Counted from the first letter of the stretch, positions 44,082 to 52,641 are shown. The stretch is 64,000 nt of DNA from Nitrosovibrio sp. Nv17 (GCF_900119085.1 NZ_FPIQ01000006.1:1-64000), one strand, 5' to 3'. A program made the numbers and translations. The notes: generated from the letters alone by a model not told the origin.

Positions 44082-44774
44082 ATGAAAACATCCCTGAAGA
44101 AACCCATCGCGGGCGTTGCCGCCCTGCTCCTTGCCGCCGCCGCCTTCCAGGCGCATGCGGACATCATCATCTCCGAAGCGGCGCCCTACGCCAGCGGCAA
44201 CACCGTGTACGAGGCGGACTGGTTCGAGCTCACCAACACGGGATCCTCGGCCGTGGACATCAGCGGCTGGCGGGTGGACGACAACTCCAACTCGTTCGCG
44301 TCGGCGGTGGCGTTGCGCGGAGTGGCCAGCATCGCGCCGGGGCAGTCGGTCATCTTCATCGAGAGCAACTCGAGCGGCTCCAATGCCGCCGGCATTGCCG
44401 CCGCGTTCAGGAGCGCATGGTTCGGCGCCGACGCGCCCGCGGATCTCGCAATCGGCAACTACGGCGGTTCGGGCGTGGGCCTGAGCACGGGCGGGGATGC
44501 GCTGAACATCTACGACAGCGTCGGCGGCCTCGTCACACGCGTCACCTTCGGCAGTTCGACCACGGGGTATTCCTTCGACAACGCCGCCGGGCTGAGCGGC
44601 ACCGCGATCTCGCAGCTGAGCGCGGTGGGCGTCAACGGCGCGTTCACCGCCTTCAACGGCGCGGAGATCGGTTCTCCCGGCCTGATCTCGGCGGTGCCGG
44701 AACCGGAGAGCTTCGCCCTGATGCTGGCGGGCCTGGGCCTGGTCGGCGCCATGGCCCGCAGGCGCCGGGTCTGA
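44082..44774 (+). CDS. PEP-CTERM exported protein with lamin-tail-like (LTD) domain
   Basis: A 230-residue secreted protein. Signal peptide KPIAGVAALLLAAAAFQAHA is cleaved before DI. The domain is of the lamin-tail type (IIISEAAPYASGNTVYEADW, FELTNTGSSAVDISGWRVDD). It ends in an exosortase sorting signal: VPEPESFALMLAGLGLVGAM followed by ARRRRV. AAGGA stands 8 nt before the ATG at 44082. It forms an operon with the next gene, 12 bp apart. It is probably a surface or matrix protein associated with the EPS system. Confidence 0.9.
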   Translation: MKTSLKKPIAGVAALLLAAAAFQAHADIIISEAAPYASGNTVYEADWFELTNTGSSAVDISGWRVDDNSNSFASAVALRGVASIAPGQSVIFIESNSSGSNAAGIAAAFRSAWFGADAPADLAIGNYGGSGVGLSTGGDALNIYDSVGGLVTRVTFGSSTTGYSFDNAAGLSGTAISQLSAVGVNGAFTAFNGAEIGSPGLISAVPEPESFALMLAGLGLVGAMARRRRV

Positions 44775-44786
44775 GGAGGGGCTGCC

Positions 44787-45725
44787 ATGAAATTCGCATA
44801 TCTGGCCGCCACGCTCGCCGTGGCGGCGGCCTGCGCCCCGGCTCAGGCCACAAGCTCGATCGACCTGGGCAGCTACCAACTGATCGGCAGCCACAACCTG
44901 GACACGCTGGGCGGCCTGGGGCTGGAAGCCTCGGCCGTCACCTACGCCCGCGATCGCGGCTCGCTGTTCTTCGTCGGCGACGAGGGCGGCGGCGTGATCG
45001 AGGTCTCGCTCACGGGCGCGACGCTGGGGACGATGACGTTCAGCGACTGGCCGTCCGCCACCCGCCACAGCGATGCGGAGGGGCTGACCTATCTCGGCAA
45101 CGGCGTCCTGGTGGTCGCCGAGGAGCGCCTGCACGACGCCTTCCGCTTCACCTACGCCGCCGGCGGCAGCGTCTCGCTGGCGAACGCCGCCTGGGCATCC
45201 GTCGCCGACCACCCGTACAACAACAACGGGCTGGAGGGCATCAGCTACGATCCGCGCGACGGCAGCTTCGTCAGCGTCAAGCAGGCGGCCCCGATGGAGG
45301 TGCGCGCCGGCACGCTGAGCTTCGCCGCGGGCGGCGGCAGCTCGACCATGGCGCCGCTGTTCGACGCTTCCCTGCTGGGCCTGGCCAGCCTGTCCGACGT
45401 GCAGACGCTCTCGCCGGTGGACGCCCTGGCGGGCACGCCCGCCGCCGACAACCTGCTGATCCTGAGCCTGGATTCGCGCCGGCTGGTGGAGGCGGACCGC
45501 AACGGCAACGTGTTGAGCAGCTATGATCTCTCCGGCATCACCAGCCAGGCGATCGAGGGCGTGACGGTGGATGAGTGGGGCCGTATCTACCTGGTGGCGG
45601 AGGATTCCGGAGGCCCCAGCTCCATGCTGTTCGTGCTCTCCCCGGTGCCGGAGCCGCACACCTATGCCATGCTGCTGGCGGGCCTGGGCCTGCTGGGCGC
45701 CGCGAGCGGCCGCCGGAGATCCTAA
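44787..45725 (+). CDS. PEP-CTERM exported protein with SdiA-regulated/esterase-like propeller domain
   Basis: A 312-residue secreted protein. The signal peptide ends at APAQA-TS. The body has SdiA-regulated-type segments (LEASAVTYARDRGSLFFVGD, RHSDAEGLTYLGNGVLVVAE, GVTVDEWGRIYLVAEDSGGP), predicted as a beta-propeller that may bind a ligand or phytase-like substrate. The sorting signal is VPEPHTYAMLLAGLGLLGAA then SGRRRS. GAGGAGG precedes the ATG. It is the second gene of the PEP-CTERM operon and is followed by a strong terminator. Confidence 0.88.
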   Translation: MKFAYLAATLAVAAACAPAQATSSIDLGSYQLIGSHNLDTLGGLGLEASAVTYARDRGSLFFVGDEGGGVIEVSLTGATLGTMTFSDWPSATRHSDAEGLTYLGNGVLVVAEERLHDAFRFTYAAGGSVSLANAAWASVADHPYNNNGLEGISYDPRDGSFVSVKQAAPMEVRAGTLSFAAGGGSSTMAPLFDASLLGLASLSDVQTLSPVDALAGTPAADNLLILSLDSRRLVEADRNGNVLSSYDLSGITSQAIEGVTVDEWGRIYLVAEDSGGPSSMLFVLSPVPEPHTYAMLLAGLGLLGAASGRRRS

Positions 45726-45765
45726 GCCGGACACGCGGTACCGCAACCACGGAACGACCACGGGG

Positions 45766-45798
45766 CCGCGGGGAGATGTCTTCCCCGCGGTTTTTTTT
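45766..45798 (+). terminator. Intrinsic terminator of the PEP-CTERM operon
   Basis: Perfect 9-bp stem CCGCGGGGA (45766-45774) / TCCCCGCGG (45782-45790), 7-base loop, followed by eight T's (45791-45798). It stands 41 bp after the stop codon. Confidence 0.92.
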
Positions 45799-46170
45799 GA
45801 GAAGGCCTGGCATGCGTGCGCCAGCAGCGCCGTCTCGGAGGCAGGTAACGAGATAACTGATTGATGAATCAATAGAAAACCACCAAATATGGACCGCCGC
45901 CCCGCGCCTGCCTGCTGCGTGGGGCCAGGAAGCCGTCGGAGCAGCTGGATAAGTTCATCGAGCGGGCGCACCGGATCGGGGGCGGCAGCAGGAGCAGGAT
46001 GGCGAAGCAACTCCCGTGATGCCCGAAAAGTCGAGTCTCGAAAGGCCTCCAGCGATCTCCGCGGCATACGGACAATCGGATGCGGTGCCCATGGTGCAAA
46101 TGGATTACATAGTTGACAAACGAGACAATAGAGATTGCATTGGCGCTTATCGCTTCCCCAGGAGGTCGCC
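45799..46170. other. Left margin of the decayed mobile region
   Basis: About 370 bp without a credible gene. A TTGACA at 46113-46118 may be the -35 box of the Xre/RES operon, but the -10 is poor. Base composition is mixed. No attachment site or inverted repeat was identified. Confidence 0.35.
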
Positions 46171-46785
46171 ATGCCCAAGATCCTCGAATTCCAGACCATC
46201 CAGCGGCCCCGCGTGACGCTGGATGAAGTGCGGCGGTTCACCGATACGGTGGACATTCGGAACGCGCCGGCCTTCGCGGCCGAACTGGAAGTCTTCTTGC
46301 AGGAGTATCTGGTTTCGGCCGGCGTGGCCATCGAGGCGGAATCGGTAGAGCAGGCCCTGGCCCGCAAGGCATCCGCGCTGCGCGCCGCTGACCGCTGGCA
46401 TCCTGGCGAGACCGACATCCAGCGCGGCCGTGCGGCCCTGCTGGCGGCCTTCGAGCAGCCATGCAACCTGCCTCTGGTCGACTTCGCCCGGCTGGCGAAC
46501 AAGTCCCGCCAGCAGATCTACAAGGACATCCAGGCCCGCCGCCTGCTGGCGCTGAACGTGGGGCCGCGCGGCCAACGGCTGCCGGACTGGCAGCTCGACC
46601 CGCTCGGGCAACAACTGACGCAGGCGGTGCTGCAGGGCGCACCCGGAGTGGATACGTGGACGTTGTACCGCGCGCTCTCCGAGCCGCTCGAAGGGATGGG
46701 CGGACGCTCGCCGGTGGAAGCGGTGGCGGCCGAATCGCTCGAAGCCGTGACCCGGGCGGTGTTCAACGTGCTTGGCGTGCACTGA
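46171..46785 (+). CDS. Antitoxin of a RES-type toxin-antitoxin pair (Xre/MbcA/ParS-like)
   Basis: A 204-residue protein. A middle helix-turn-helix-like segment (FARLANKSRQQIYKDIQARR) is followed by the toxin-binding C-terminal domain (TWTLYRALSEPLEGMGGRSP, VEAVAAESLEAVTRAVFNVL), as in ParS/MbcA antitoxins. AGGAGG is 7 nt upstream of the ATG. The toxin gene starts 7 bp after it. The antitoxin appears intact while the toxin is broken. Confidence 0.78.
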   Translation: MPKILEFQTIQRPRVTLDEVRRFTDTVDIRNAPAFAAELEVFLQEYLVSAGVAIEAESVEQALARKASALRAADRWHPGETDIQRGRAALLAAFEQPCNLPLVDFARLANKSRQQIYKDIQARRLLALNVGPRGQRLPDWQLDPLGQQLTQAVLQGAPGVDTWTLYRALSEPLEGMGGRSPVEAVAAESLEAVTRAVFNVLGVH

Positions 46786-46792
46786 CGCCGGT

Positions 46793-47415
46793 ATGGCCAT
46801 CGCGCTTACCTCGCAACGCATTGATGCCGGGGATCTGCTGCAGCACGTGAGCCGCGTGGCTTACCGGGGCACGCCGCTGTTCTATGGCCGCAACGGCAGC
46901 AATCGCTACGATGCCCCGGCGCGGGACTACGGCGTGCTGTACTTGGGACGCGATTTGCCCACCGCCTTGATGGAGTCGGTGTTCCACAGCACGAATGGGA
47001 CAAGGACACCAGTCGATCCATTGCGCCGGCCGAGGTCGAAAGTCGCCTGGTCCGTGCCGTCGGCGTGGTGCAGCCGCTGCGCCTGGCCGACCTCACGGTT
47101 GCCGGGGTGATGGCGGGGGTCTTCGGGTTGAACCTAGAGCAGCTCGCCAGTCGCGGCTACCTGCACACGCAATGGGTCTCCCGCCAGGTGCATGGAATGA
47201 AGGATGCGCGGGGCATGCCGTTGTTCGACAAAGTGCTCTACCCCTCGCGCAACAACTATCCGGCCGCCAGCATTGCGTTGTTCGAGCGCGCGCAGGACAC
47301 AGTCATCGTGAGCGAGGACATCGACCTGCCGGATCACGCGGACTGGCCGCGCTTCGTGGCCGATTACCGGGTCGGCGTGGTGCCGCCCGATCCCGACCGG
47401 CCGGATACGCCCTGA
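46793..47415 (+). pseudogene. RES-domain toxin gene with a frameshift
   Basis: The first frame reads ALTSQRIDAGDLLQHVSRVA, YRGTPLFYGRNGSNRYDAPA, YLGRDLPTALMESVFHS. The next frame then continues HEWDKDTSRSIAPAEVESRL, VRAVGVVQPLRLADLTVAGV and on to YRVGVVPPDPDRPDTP. A single-base deletion near 46990 separates them. RES toxins degrade NAD+; this allele cannot make a full-length protein unless the frameshift is bypassed. It follows its antitoxin directly. Confidence 0.82.
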
Positions 47416-47617
47416 CGCGGCCGTGCGGCCTTCGCCTGTAGTGCTTTGAAGCCCCCGATCGCGCGCGATGAAGGCCGCCAGCTCGGGCCGTGCTGGTGGC
47501 CGTGGGCCTCGGCATAGGCTTCGAGTAATGCCTTGAGGTCAGCGGTCACCGCAATGGTGAATTGAACTGATGCGTTGCCGGCAACGCACCCAGGCTCAGG
47601 GCATTTGGTTTGCTCAT
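47410..47617 (-). pseudogene. DUF2274 relic from a conjugative element
   Basis: Starts ATGAGCAAACC at 47617, overlapping the trbI stop (ATGA). The first frame reads KPNALSLGALPATHQFN and stops; other frames continue TIAVTADLKALLEAYAEAHG and LAAFIARDRGFQ. Together these match the short DUF2274 protein that follows trbI in trb operons. At least two frameshifts are present. Confidence 0.65.
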
Positions 47618-47912
47618 GGCATGGCGCTCCGGGTGTTGAAGAACAGCGGTTGGCAGGGACGCAACACGATGTCCCTGGAGACCAGCACCCGCAACGGCAG
47701 CCCGGGCCGCAGGGTCGGCGTCGGCTGCATGTTCATGTTGCGCCGAGCCATCTCCTGCCCGACCTGGTTGATGCTGTCCTGCAGGCTGTCGCGCCCGGCG
47801 ATCGCGATGCGGTCGCCATCCTGGCGGTTCTATGGTGCGGCCAGTTCGGCGCCGATGCCCAGCAATGTGATCAGCGCCGCACCGGTCAGGCTTGACCAGT
47901 ACGCTCAAGCGC
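47614..47912 (-). pseudogene. trbI: C-terminal fragment of conjugal transfer protein TrbI
   Basis: The leftward frame reads SLTGAALITLLGIGAELAAP, an in-frame TAG, then NRQDGDRIAIAGRDSLQDSI, NQVGQEMARRNMNMQPTPTL and RPGLPLRVLVSRDIVLRPCQ, ending PLFFNTRSAMP. This is the conserved VirB10-like C-terminus of TrbI, part of the type IV secretion channel. The N-terminal two thirds are missing. It shows that the region descends from an integrative conjugative element. Confidence 0.75.
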
Positions 47913-48050
47913 AGGTCGGCACCCGAGCCACTGGCCGTGTCGCCGACGATCCAGCGCACGGTACCCTCTGCCTTCCTTGCTGCGATTGTCGTGTCGCCGT
48001 CACGATAATCGGGTGTGTCACCCCTTCTCGGGCGACCCCATGGGGACGTA

Positions 48051-48079
48051 TTGATAAGTGTGCCCGTTTTGGGTATAGT
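48051..48079 (+). promoter_or_regulatory. Promoter of the RelE/Xre operon
   Basis: TTGATA (48051-48056), 17-bp spacer and TATAGT (48074-48079), followed by the toxin ATG at 48092. Short inverted CCC/GGG arms (CCCGTTTTGGG) in the spacer could be part of an operator. Confidence 0.6.
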
Positions 48080-48091
48080 TCTGGCGTCGAG

Positions 48092-48475
48092 ATGACGAGC
48101 ATTCTCAAGCGGAAGGATTTTGCTCGGTGGCAGGCGGGTGAGAAGTTGCCCGATGCCGCCTTGTGCAAGGCGGTTCAGGAGATGGAGGACGGTCTGATCG
48201 ACGCGGACTTGGGCGGCTTCCTCTACAAGAAGCGGGTGGCCCGCCCCGGCGGTGGCAAGAGCGGCGGCTACCGTACGCTGGTATCGGCCAGGATCGGCAA
48301 TCGCTATGTGTTCCTGCATGGGTTCCCGAAGAACGACAAGGCGAACATCACGCGGGACGAAAAGAAGGCGCTGCAATTCGCCGGCAAGGTGTTCTTGGAA
48401 CTGTCTGCTGAAGCCTTGTCGAAGGCGTTGCGGTCGGGTGTTTTAGTGGAGGTGCATTGTGAGCAAGATCATTGA
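48092..48475 (+). CDS. RelE-family toxin (PF06296-type)
   Basis: A 127-residue toxin (FARWQAGEKLPDAALCKAVQ, GLIDADLGGFLYKKRVARPG, SGGYRTLVSARIGNRYVFLH, GFPKNDKANITRDEKKALQF). The lysine-rich YKKR and GFPKNDKANI stretches are hallmarks of this RelE subgroup, predicted to inhibit translation. It is intact and full length. The antitoxin gene overlaps its 3' end by 17 nt. It lies amid broken ICE genes but appears functional. Confidence 0.85.
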   Translation: MTSILKRKDFARWQAGEKLPDAALCKAVQEMEDGLIDADLGGFLYKKRVARPGGGKSGGYRTLVSARIGNRYVFLHGFPKNDKANITRDEKKALQFAGKVFLELSAEALSKALRSGVLVEVHCEQDH

Positions 48476-48761
48476 ATCGCTGCGTGGCGACCTGGCGGCG
48501 CTCCATGAAGCCGGAGCGATCAGCAAGGTGACGATGCGCGAATTCGACGCTATTTGTCCGCCTCCGGTGCGGGAGTTCGGTGCTGCTGACATCAAGCGCT
48601 TGCGCGAAGGCTTGAATTTCAGCCAGCCGGTGTTTGCGCTCCATCTGCATACGTCGGCATCGACCGTGCGCAAGTGGGAGCAAGGTGAAACACGTCCCAC
48701 TGGCCCGGCACTCAAACTGCTGAACATCATCGCCGAAAAGGGCTTGCAGGCCATCATCTGA
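48459..48761 (+). CDS. Xre-type antitoxin paired with the RelE toxin
   Basis: A 100-residue protein starting at GTG 48459. The C-terminal HTH (DIKRLREGLNFSQPVFALHL, STVRKWEQGETRPTGPALKL) is of the NadS/HigA-2 type. It should neutralise the upstream toxin and repress the operon. GGAGG lies 5 nt before the start, inside the toxin gene, so the pair is translationally coupled. Confidence 0.85.
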   Translation: MSKIIESLRGDLAALHEAGAISKVTMREFDAICPPPVREFGAADIKRLREGLNFSQPVFALHLHTSASTVRKWEQGETRPTGPALKLLNIIAEKGLQAII

Positions 48762-48782
48762 TGCCCCCTGAGGGAGACAGGT

Positions 48783-49232
48783 TTGGCGACGCGCATCGAC
48801 CCTTTCAGCTCACAACATCTTGAAGCGGCTTGCCGTGTGCTCGCCGATACCGAACGAGGTCTGAGCGGAACGCAGATCGAGCGCCTGCTGCAAGAAATCG
48901 AGGTCGCTGACACGTCACCCGGCATGATCAAGTGGAAGCGGTTGTTCAACGCGCTGGCCGACGCACGGAATCAGCACCAGATCGGCAACCATCTCATCAT
49001 GTTCATCAACCGTGCGATGAATCCGGTGAACCACGCCCGCGATCGCACGACGTTCGCTTGGCGGCGTGACGAACTCAATGTTGTCCTTGCATTTTCCGAC
49101 TTCTACGTGCGCGAAGATGGCAAGGTCGGGTACGCCGACAAGGCAACGACACTTGATGCCGCGCGCGCACGAGCGGGACGACCGGAAGCCGCACTGGGAA
49201 GACGTGTCGTTCACGCGGAAGTGCTGAACTAG
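48783..49232 (+). pseudogene. TIGR02391-type (Ymh-like) gene, interrupted by a stop codon
   Basis: A TTG-start frame of 149 residues (ERGLSGTQIERLLQEIEVAD, KWKRLFNALADARNQHQIGN, HLIMFINRAMNPVNHARDRT) followed by a TAG at 49230-49232. The same frame then continues with further family sequence (AELLDENHFHAIFEATKGVA). Without the stop the family domain would carry on. The protein class is found in defence and toxin-antitoxin contexts, with no fixed biochemical role. It starts 22 bp after the antitoxin gene. Confidence 0.65.
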
Positions 49233-49745
49233 TGCCGTGCCGAGCTGCTGGACGAAAACCATTTCCATGCCATCTTCGAGGCCACAAAAGGCGTTGCGGA
49301 ACGGATTCGCCTGCTGTCGGGCCTGAGCGGCGACGGCGCGGACCTGGTAAACAAGGCGTTCACGGGCCAGCAGCCCGTTCTCGCCTTGACCTTATGCTGC
49401 GCCGTATCTGCGAAAGCGCAGGTCGGTGGCCGGGTACGCCCGGACAGCAACCGCGTTGCTCCTACGTGGTTCCTGGCTTACAGGAGCCGGACTGGCCCAG
49501 AAGCTGGCGCAAACGTCCAGGCCCTCGTCACTCATGGATTTGTCAGCTACGATATCAATTCGCTTTCCTGGGACACGTCCGGCAACGGCGCCGACCCGGT
49601 AGAGCTCCCCGTGGAAGGGGTCCCCGTGCCGCTCCCCGCGACCAGCTGGCTGCTGCTCGCCGGCTTCGTCGGGCTCGTCGCGAACCGCCGCAAGCTCGGT
49701 GACCCGGTCGCGGCACTTCCGACCGTGGTCGATCTGCACGCGTGA
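49233..49745 (+). pseudogene. Open tail: TIGR02391 remainder fused in frame to a VPLPA-type sorting signal
   Basis: The frame after the TAG continues AELLDENHFHAIFEATKGVA, RIRLLSGLSGDGADLVNKAF and TGQQPVLAL. It then changes character near 49390 and ends with DINSLSWDTSGNGADPVELP, PVPLPATSWLLLAGFVGLVA and NRRK. The latter is an exosortase-type VPLPA C-terminal signal with about 17 residues after it. Most likely a deletion joined the two genes. No start codon with a ribosome-binding site was found for the second part. Confidence 0.5.
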
Positions 49746-49779
49746 ATGTTGCGCCCATTTTGCAGGAGAGCATCGACTG

Positions 49780-50130
49780 CTACTGTGTCGCCGTCAACTG
49801 GCGAAGGGATCTCGCCATGTTCCTGTTCAGATCCGCAGCCAGCCTGTAGGCGTCGATCAAGGCGCTGCAGTTCATCCGGAGGGAGGATGCCTGGTGGCCG
49901 TAGCGGTGGGCGTACGCGTCGTATTGCTGCAGCAGCGCCTCGTGTTCCTCCACCCTGGCGTCCATTTCCGCCGCTGCATCTTCGTAATACCTTGCAAGCG
50001 CATCGTAGTCCGCTGCGCTCCTGGCGTCCCGGATGGCCCGGTTCATGTCCATGGCATGCAAGTCGCCGCGGCTGCCGACGGCGATCAAGGCGAGGGTGGC
50101 GCAAATCAGGAAGAATCTCTTCCCCTTCAT
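49780..50130 (-). CDS. Small secreted coiled-coil protein, paralogue of the protein at 21465-21878
   Basis: A 116-residue exported protein: signal peptide KRFFLICATLALIAVGSRGD (cleavage near LHA-MD), then helices (RYYEDAAAEMDARVEEHEAL, LQQYDAYAHRYGHQASSLRM, NCSALIDAYRLAADLNRNMA). The heptad-like composition and YG..A..L....LI pattern match the 21.5 kb protein. AGGAGGGACGG precedes the ATG at 50130. It is unrelated in origin to the decayed element next to it, judged by its intact frame and ribosome-binding site. Function is unknown. Confidence 0.7.
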   Translation of the reverse strand: MKGKRFFLICATLALIAVGSRGDLHAMDMNRAIRDARSAADYDALARYYEDAAAEMDARVEEHEALLQQYDAYAHRYGHQASSLRMNCSALIDAYRLAADLNRNMARSLRQLTATQ

Positions 50131-50281
50131 CGTTCCGTCCCTCCTGCCCGCATGAGCAGCCGACACGGGTCCGCCATGCCGGTCGCGGCGGTTTTCAAAA
50201 GGGTACCTCCCTGCTGCAGCATGCGAGGCACCCGCGGTCTTCATGACGCTCGACAGGAGGGTTCCGGCAGTTCCGCCGGCA

Positions 50282-51127
50282 TCAGGCGGGATTGCCGGAC
50301 GACGCGCGCCGCCTCGCCATGAATCCCAGCAGCATCAGGCCGCCCAGCAGCATCGCATAGGTTTCCGGCTCGGGGACGGGCTGGGCGAATCCCGGAACGT
50401 CGGTCAGGATGATGCGGCCATTGAGCGGCTGGATCGGCCGCGCATCCCCGTCGGGGAAAAGGTTCTGGAATTCCTGGATCTGGCCCGGCGACATGTACAG
50501 CGGATCGGCCAGATTGATCCAGGCCACGCCTTCGGAGAACGGGGGAGTGGTCAGCGAACCGGTGTAGCGGAAGGATTGCAGGTTGTCTGCCGGGAGCAGG
50601 GTATTGAGGTCGAAGGCATTCACCGCGAGGTGGTCATCGATGGTCTGGGGCAACTGGGAGAAAATGGGATCGAGCGAGACGTTGGTTGCCCCGTAGTTGA
50701 TCCAGCGTCCCACGACCAGGAGATGATCCGCGGCGTCGCTGAATACCAGGTGCATTTCCAGGGGGGTGGCCTGGCTGTTCTCCAGGTGCTCCGACGGGGT
50801 ATGGAAGTGAAACTGGACGAGGTTCCAGGTCTCTCCCGAGGTGGTCAGGGTGCCGGCCCCGGGGAGCACGTTGGCCCTCACGGTCGATTCCGCGCCCGGC
50901 GAACCGTTGTTGATGACGTCCAGAGCAGTGCTGGAACTGAAATTGAATGTCAGCGCGGGAAGCGTCGGGGCGTAGGTGGTATTGTCCGAGCGGATGTCGA
51001 TGGGACTCTGCTGCTCCATCAATTCGAGCTTGTCGTCCAGGATGTCGGCCTGTGCAGCGAAGCTCATGAAAAGAAAGGGATAAGCAAGAAGAGCGCGCGG
51101 CAGGCGCCATGCGGATGGCTTGGGCAT
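50282..51127 (-). CDS. Alpha-carbonic anhydrase with PEP-CTERM sorting signal
   Basis: A 281-residue exported enzyme. Signal peptide cleaves near AAQA-DI. Alpha-CA motifs: QQSPIDI; zinc ligands H107 and H109 in LVQFHFHTPSEH and H126 in LEMHLVF; active-site loop YTGSLTTPPFSEGVAW. The usual N-terminal W-x-Y...GPxxW segment is absent, so the domain is slightly shortened. The C-terminus is VPEPETYAMLLGGLMLLGFM followed by ARRRASSGN, an exosortase signal. It would hydrate CO2 outside the cell, processed or anchored by exosortase. GAGGAGG lies before the ATG. Confidence 0.93.
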   Translation of the reverse strand: MPKPSAWRLPRALLAYPFLFMSFAAQADILDDKLELMEQQSPIDIRSDNTTYAPTLPALTFNFSSSTALDVINNGSPGAESTVRANVLPGAGTLTTSGETWNLVQFHFHTPSEHLENSQATPLEMHLVFSDAADHLLVVGRWINYGATNVSLDPIFSQLPQTIDDHLAVNAFDLNTLLPADNLQSFRYTGSLTTPPFSEGVAWINLADPLYMSPGQIQEFQNLFPDGDARPIQPLNGRIILTDVPGFAQPVPEPETYAMLLGGLMLLGFMARRRASSGNPA

Positions 51128-51399
51128 GAAATACCTCCTCAGAAATAACCATTGGAAAAACTGGAAGATCGAACGATGAAGGTATCATTCCAGATGTGAG
51201 AAAAATATTCAGTTAATGTCAAAAAATCATTGGTTTCGTGCAGGATGGCGAATATCGTTCGATAATGCCCGGAAATAGGAGCGCGATCTGGAGGGCGGCG
51301 TCCCGTTCCCGGGATCGGCGCGCCCGATCGTCGATTGTCCGCCCCGGTGTGTCAGGCAGACCATGAGGTCGCCTGCAACTTTCAGTGAGGAAGAAACCC

Positions 51400-52641
51400 A
51401 TGTCCCATCATGACGAGAACCCGCGCGGCGCGGCTGCAGCTTCCGATCCCCCGGGCAAGGCGGGCTCCGCTGCCGCCCCCGCCGCTTCGAACGGCGATCG
51501 CCGGCCGGCAGGTGCCGCCATCCGGACGCAATGCCAGAGCGAGCACGACCGGGAAGTTCCGGAAGTGGACCTGATGTCCCCGCTTGCCCTGCGCGGCGTG
51601 ACGCTGCGCAACCGGATCGCGATGTCGCCCATGTGCATGTATTCGGCCCACGACGGCTTCGCCGACGACTTCCACCTCGTGCATCTGGGCAGCCGGGCTG
51701 TCGGCGGCGCGGGGCTCGTGGTCGTGGAGGCGACGGCCATCACTGCCGAGGGCCGCATCTCGCCGGGAGACACGGGCATCTGGAAGGACGAGCATATCGA
51801 GCCGCTGGCCCGCATTGCGCGGTTCGTGGAGAGGCAGGGCGCGGTGCCGGGGATTCAGCTCGCGCATGCCGGGCGCAAGGCCAGCTGCGATGCTCCGTGG
51901 AAGGGCGGCGGCAGCCTGAAGACCGCGGCGGCAGGAGGCTGGCCGGTGGTCGGCCCGAGCCCCCTGCCGTTCTACGCCGGTGATCCGGTTCCCGTGCCCC
52001 TGTCGGAAACGGACATCGAGGCATACGTCGAGGCATGGGGAGCAGCCGCCCGCCGGGCGCTGGCCGCGGGCTTCAAGGTGATCGAACTGCACGCGGCGCA
52101 CGGCTACCTGATGCACGAGTTCCTGTCGCCCTTGAGCAACCATCGCACGGACGGCTACGGCGGCAGCCTGGAAAACCGCATGCGGTTTCCGCTGGAAGTG
52201 GCCCGGCGCCTGCGCGAAGCCATCCCGCCGGAACTGCCCCTGTTCGTGCGGATCTCCGCAACCGACTGGGCCGATGGCGGCTGGGACGTGGAGCAATCGA
52301 TCATTCTTTGCCGGGAACTGAAGTCGCTCGGGGTGGATCTGGTCGACGTGTCATCCGGCGGCACCGCCCCGGATGCCAGGATTCCCGTGGCCAGGGGTTA
52401 CCAGGTTCCGTTTGCCCGGCGGATCCGGGAGGAAGCCCACATCCGAACGGGCGGGGTGGGGCTGATCACCGACCCGCAATACGCGGATGAGATCATCACC
52501 AGCGGCCAGGCGGATCTCGTCTTCATCGGCCGCGAACTGCTGCGGGAACCCTACTGGGCTCTCAAGGCGCAGCAGGCGCTGGGAATGGAGCCTGAGTGGC
52601 CCATCCAGTATGGCTACGCCGTCAAGCGGCGGGCAAGGTAG
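51400..52641 (+). CDS. NADH:flavin oxidoreductase, old yellow enzyme family (YqjM type)
   Basis: A 413-residue FMN enzyme. The first 55 residues are a low-complexity extension. The TIM-barrel then shows RIAMSPMCMYSAHDGFADDF, IQLAHAGRKAS, the active-site pair in ELHAAHGYLMHEFLSPLSNH, RTDGYGGSLENRMRFPLEV and GLITDPQYADEIITSGQADL. The C26-equivalent in SPMCMY and the pattern match the thermophilic-like/YqjM class that reduces activated alkenes such as N-ethylmaleimide. GAGGAA precedes the ATG at 51400; an in-frame ATG 15 nt upstream has none. Confidence 0.93.
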   Translation: MSHHDENPRGAAAASDPPGKAGSAAAPAASNGDRRPAGAAIRTQCQSEHDREVPEVDLMSPLALRGVTLRNRIAMSPMCMYSAHDGFADDFHLVHLGSRAVGGAGLVVVEATAITAEGRISPGDTGIWKDEHIEPLARIARFVERQGAVPGIQLAHAGRKASCDAPWKGGGSLKTAAAGGWPVVGPSPLPFYAGDPVPVPLSETDIEAYVEAWGAAARRALAAGFKVIELHAAHGYLMHEFLSPLSNHRTDGYGGSLENRMRFPLEVARRLREAIPPELPLFVRISATDWADGGWDVEQSIILCRELKSLGVDLVDVSSGGTAPDARIPVARGYQVPFARRIREEAHIRTGGVGLITDPQYADEIITSGQADLVFIGRELLREPYWALKAQQALGMEPEWPIQYGYAVKRRAR

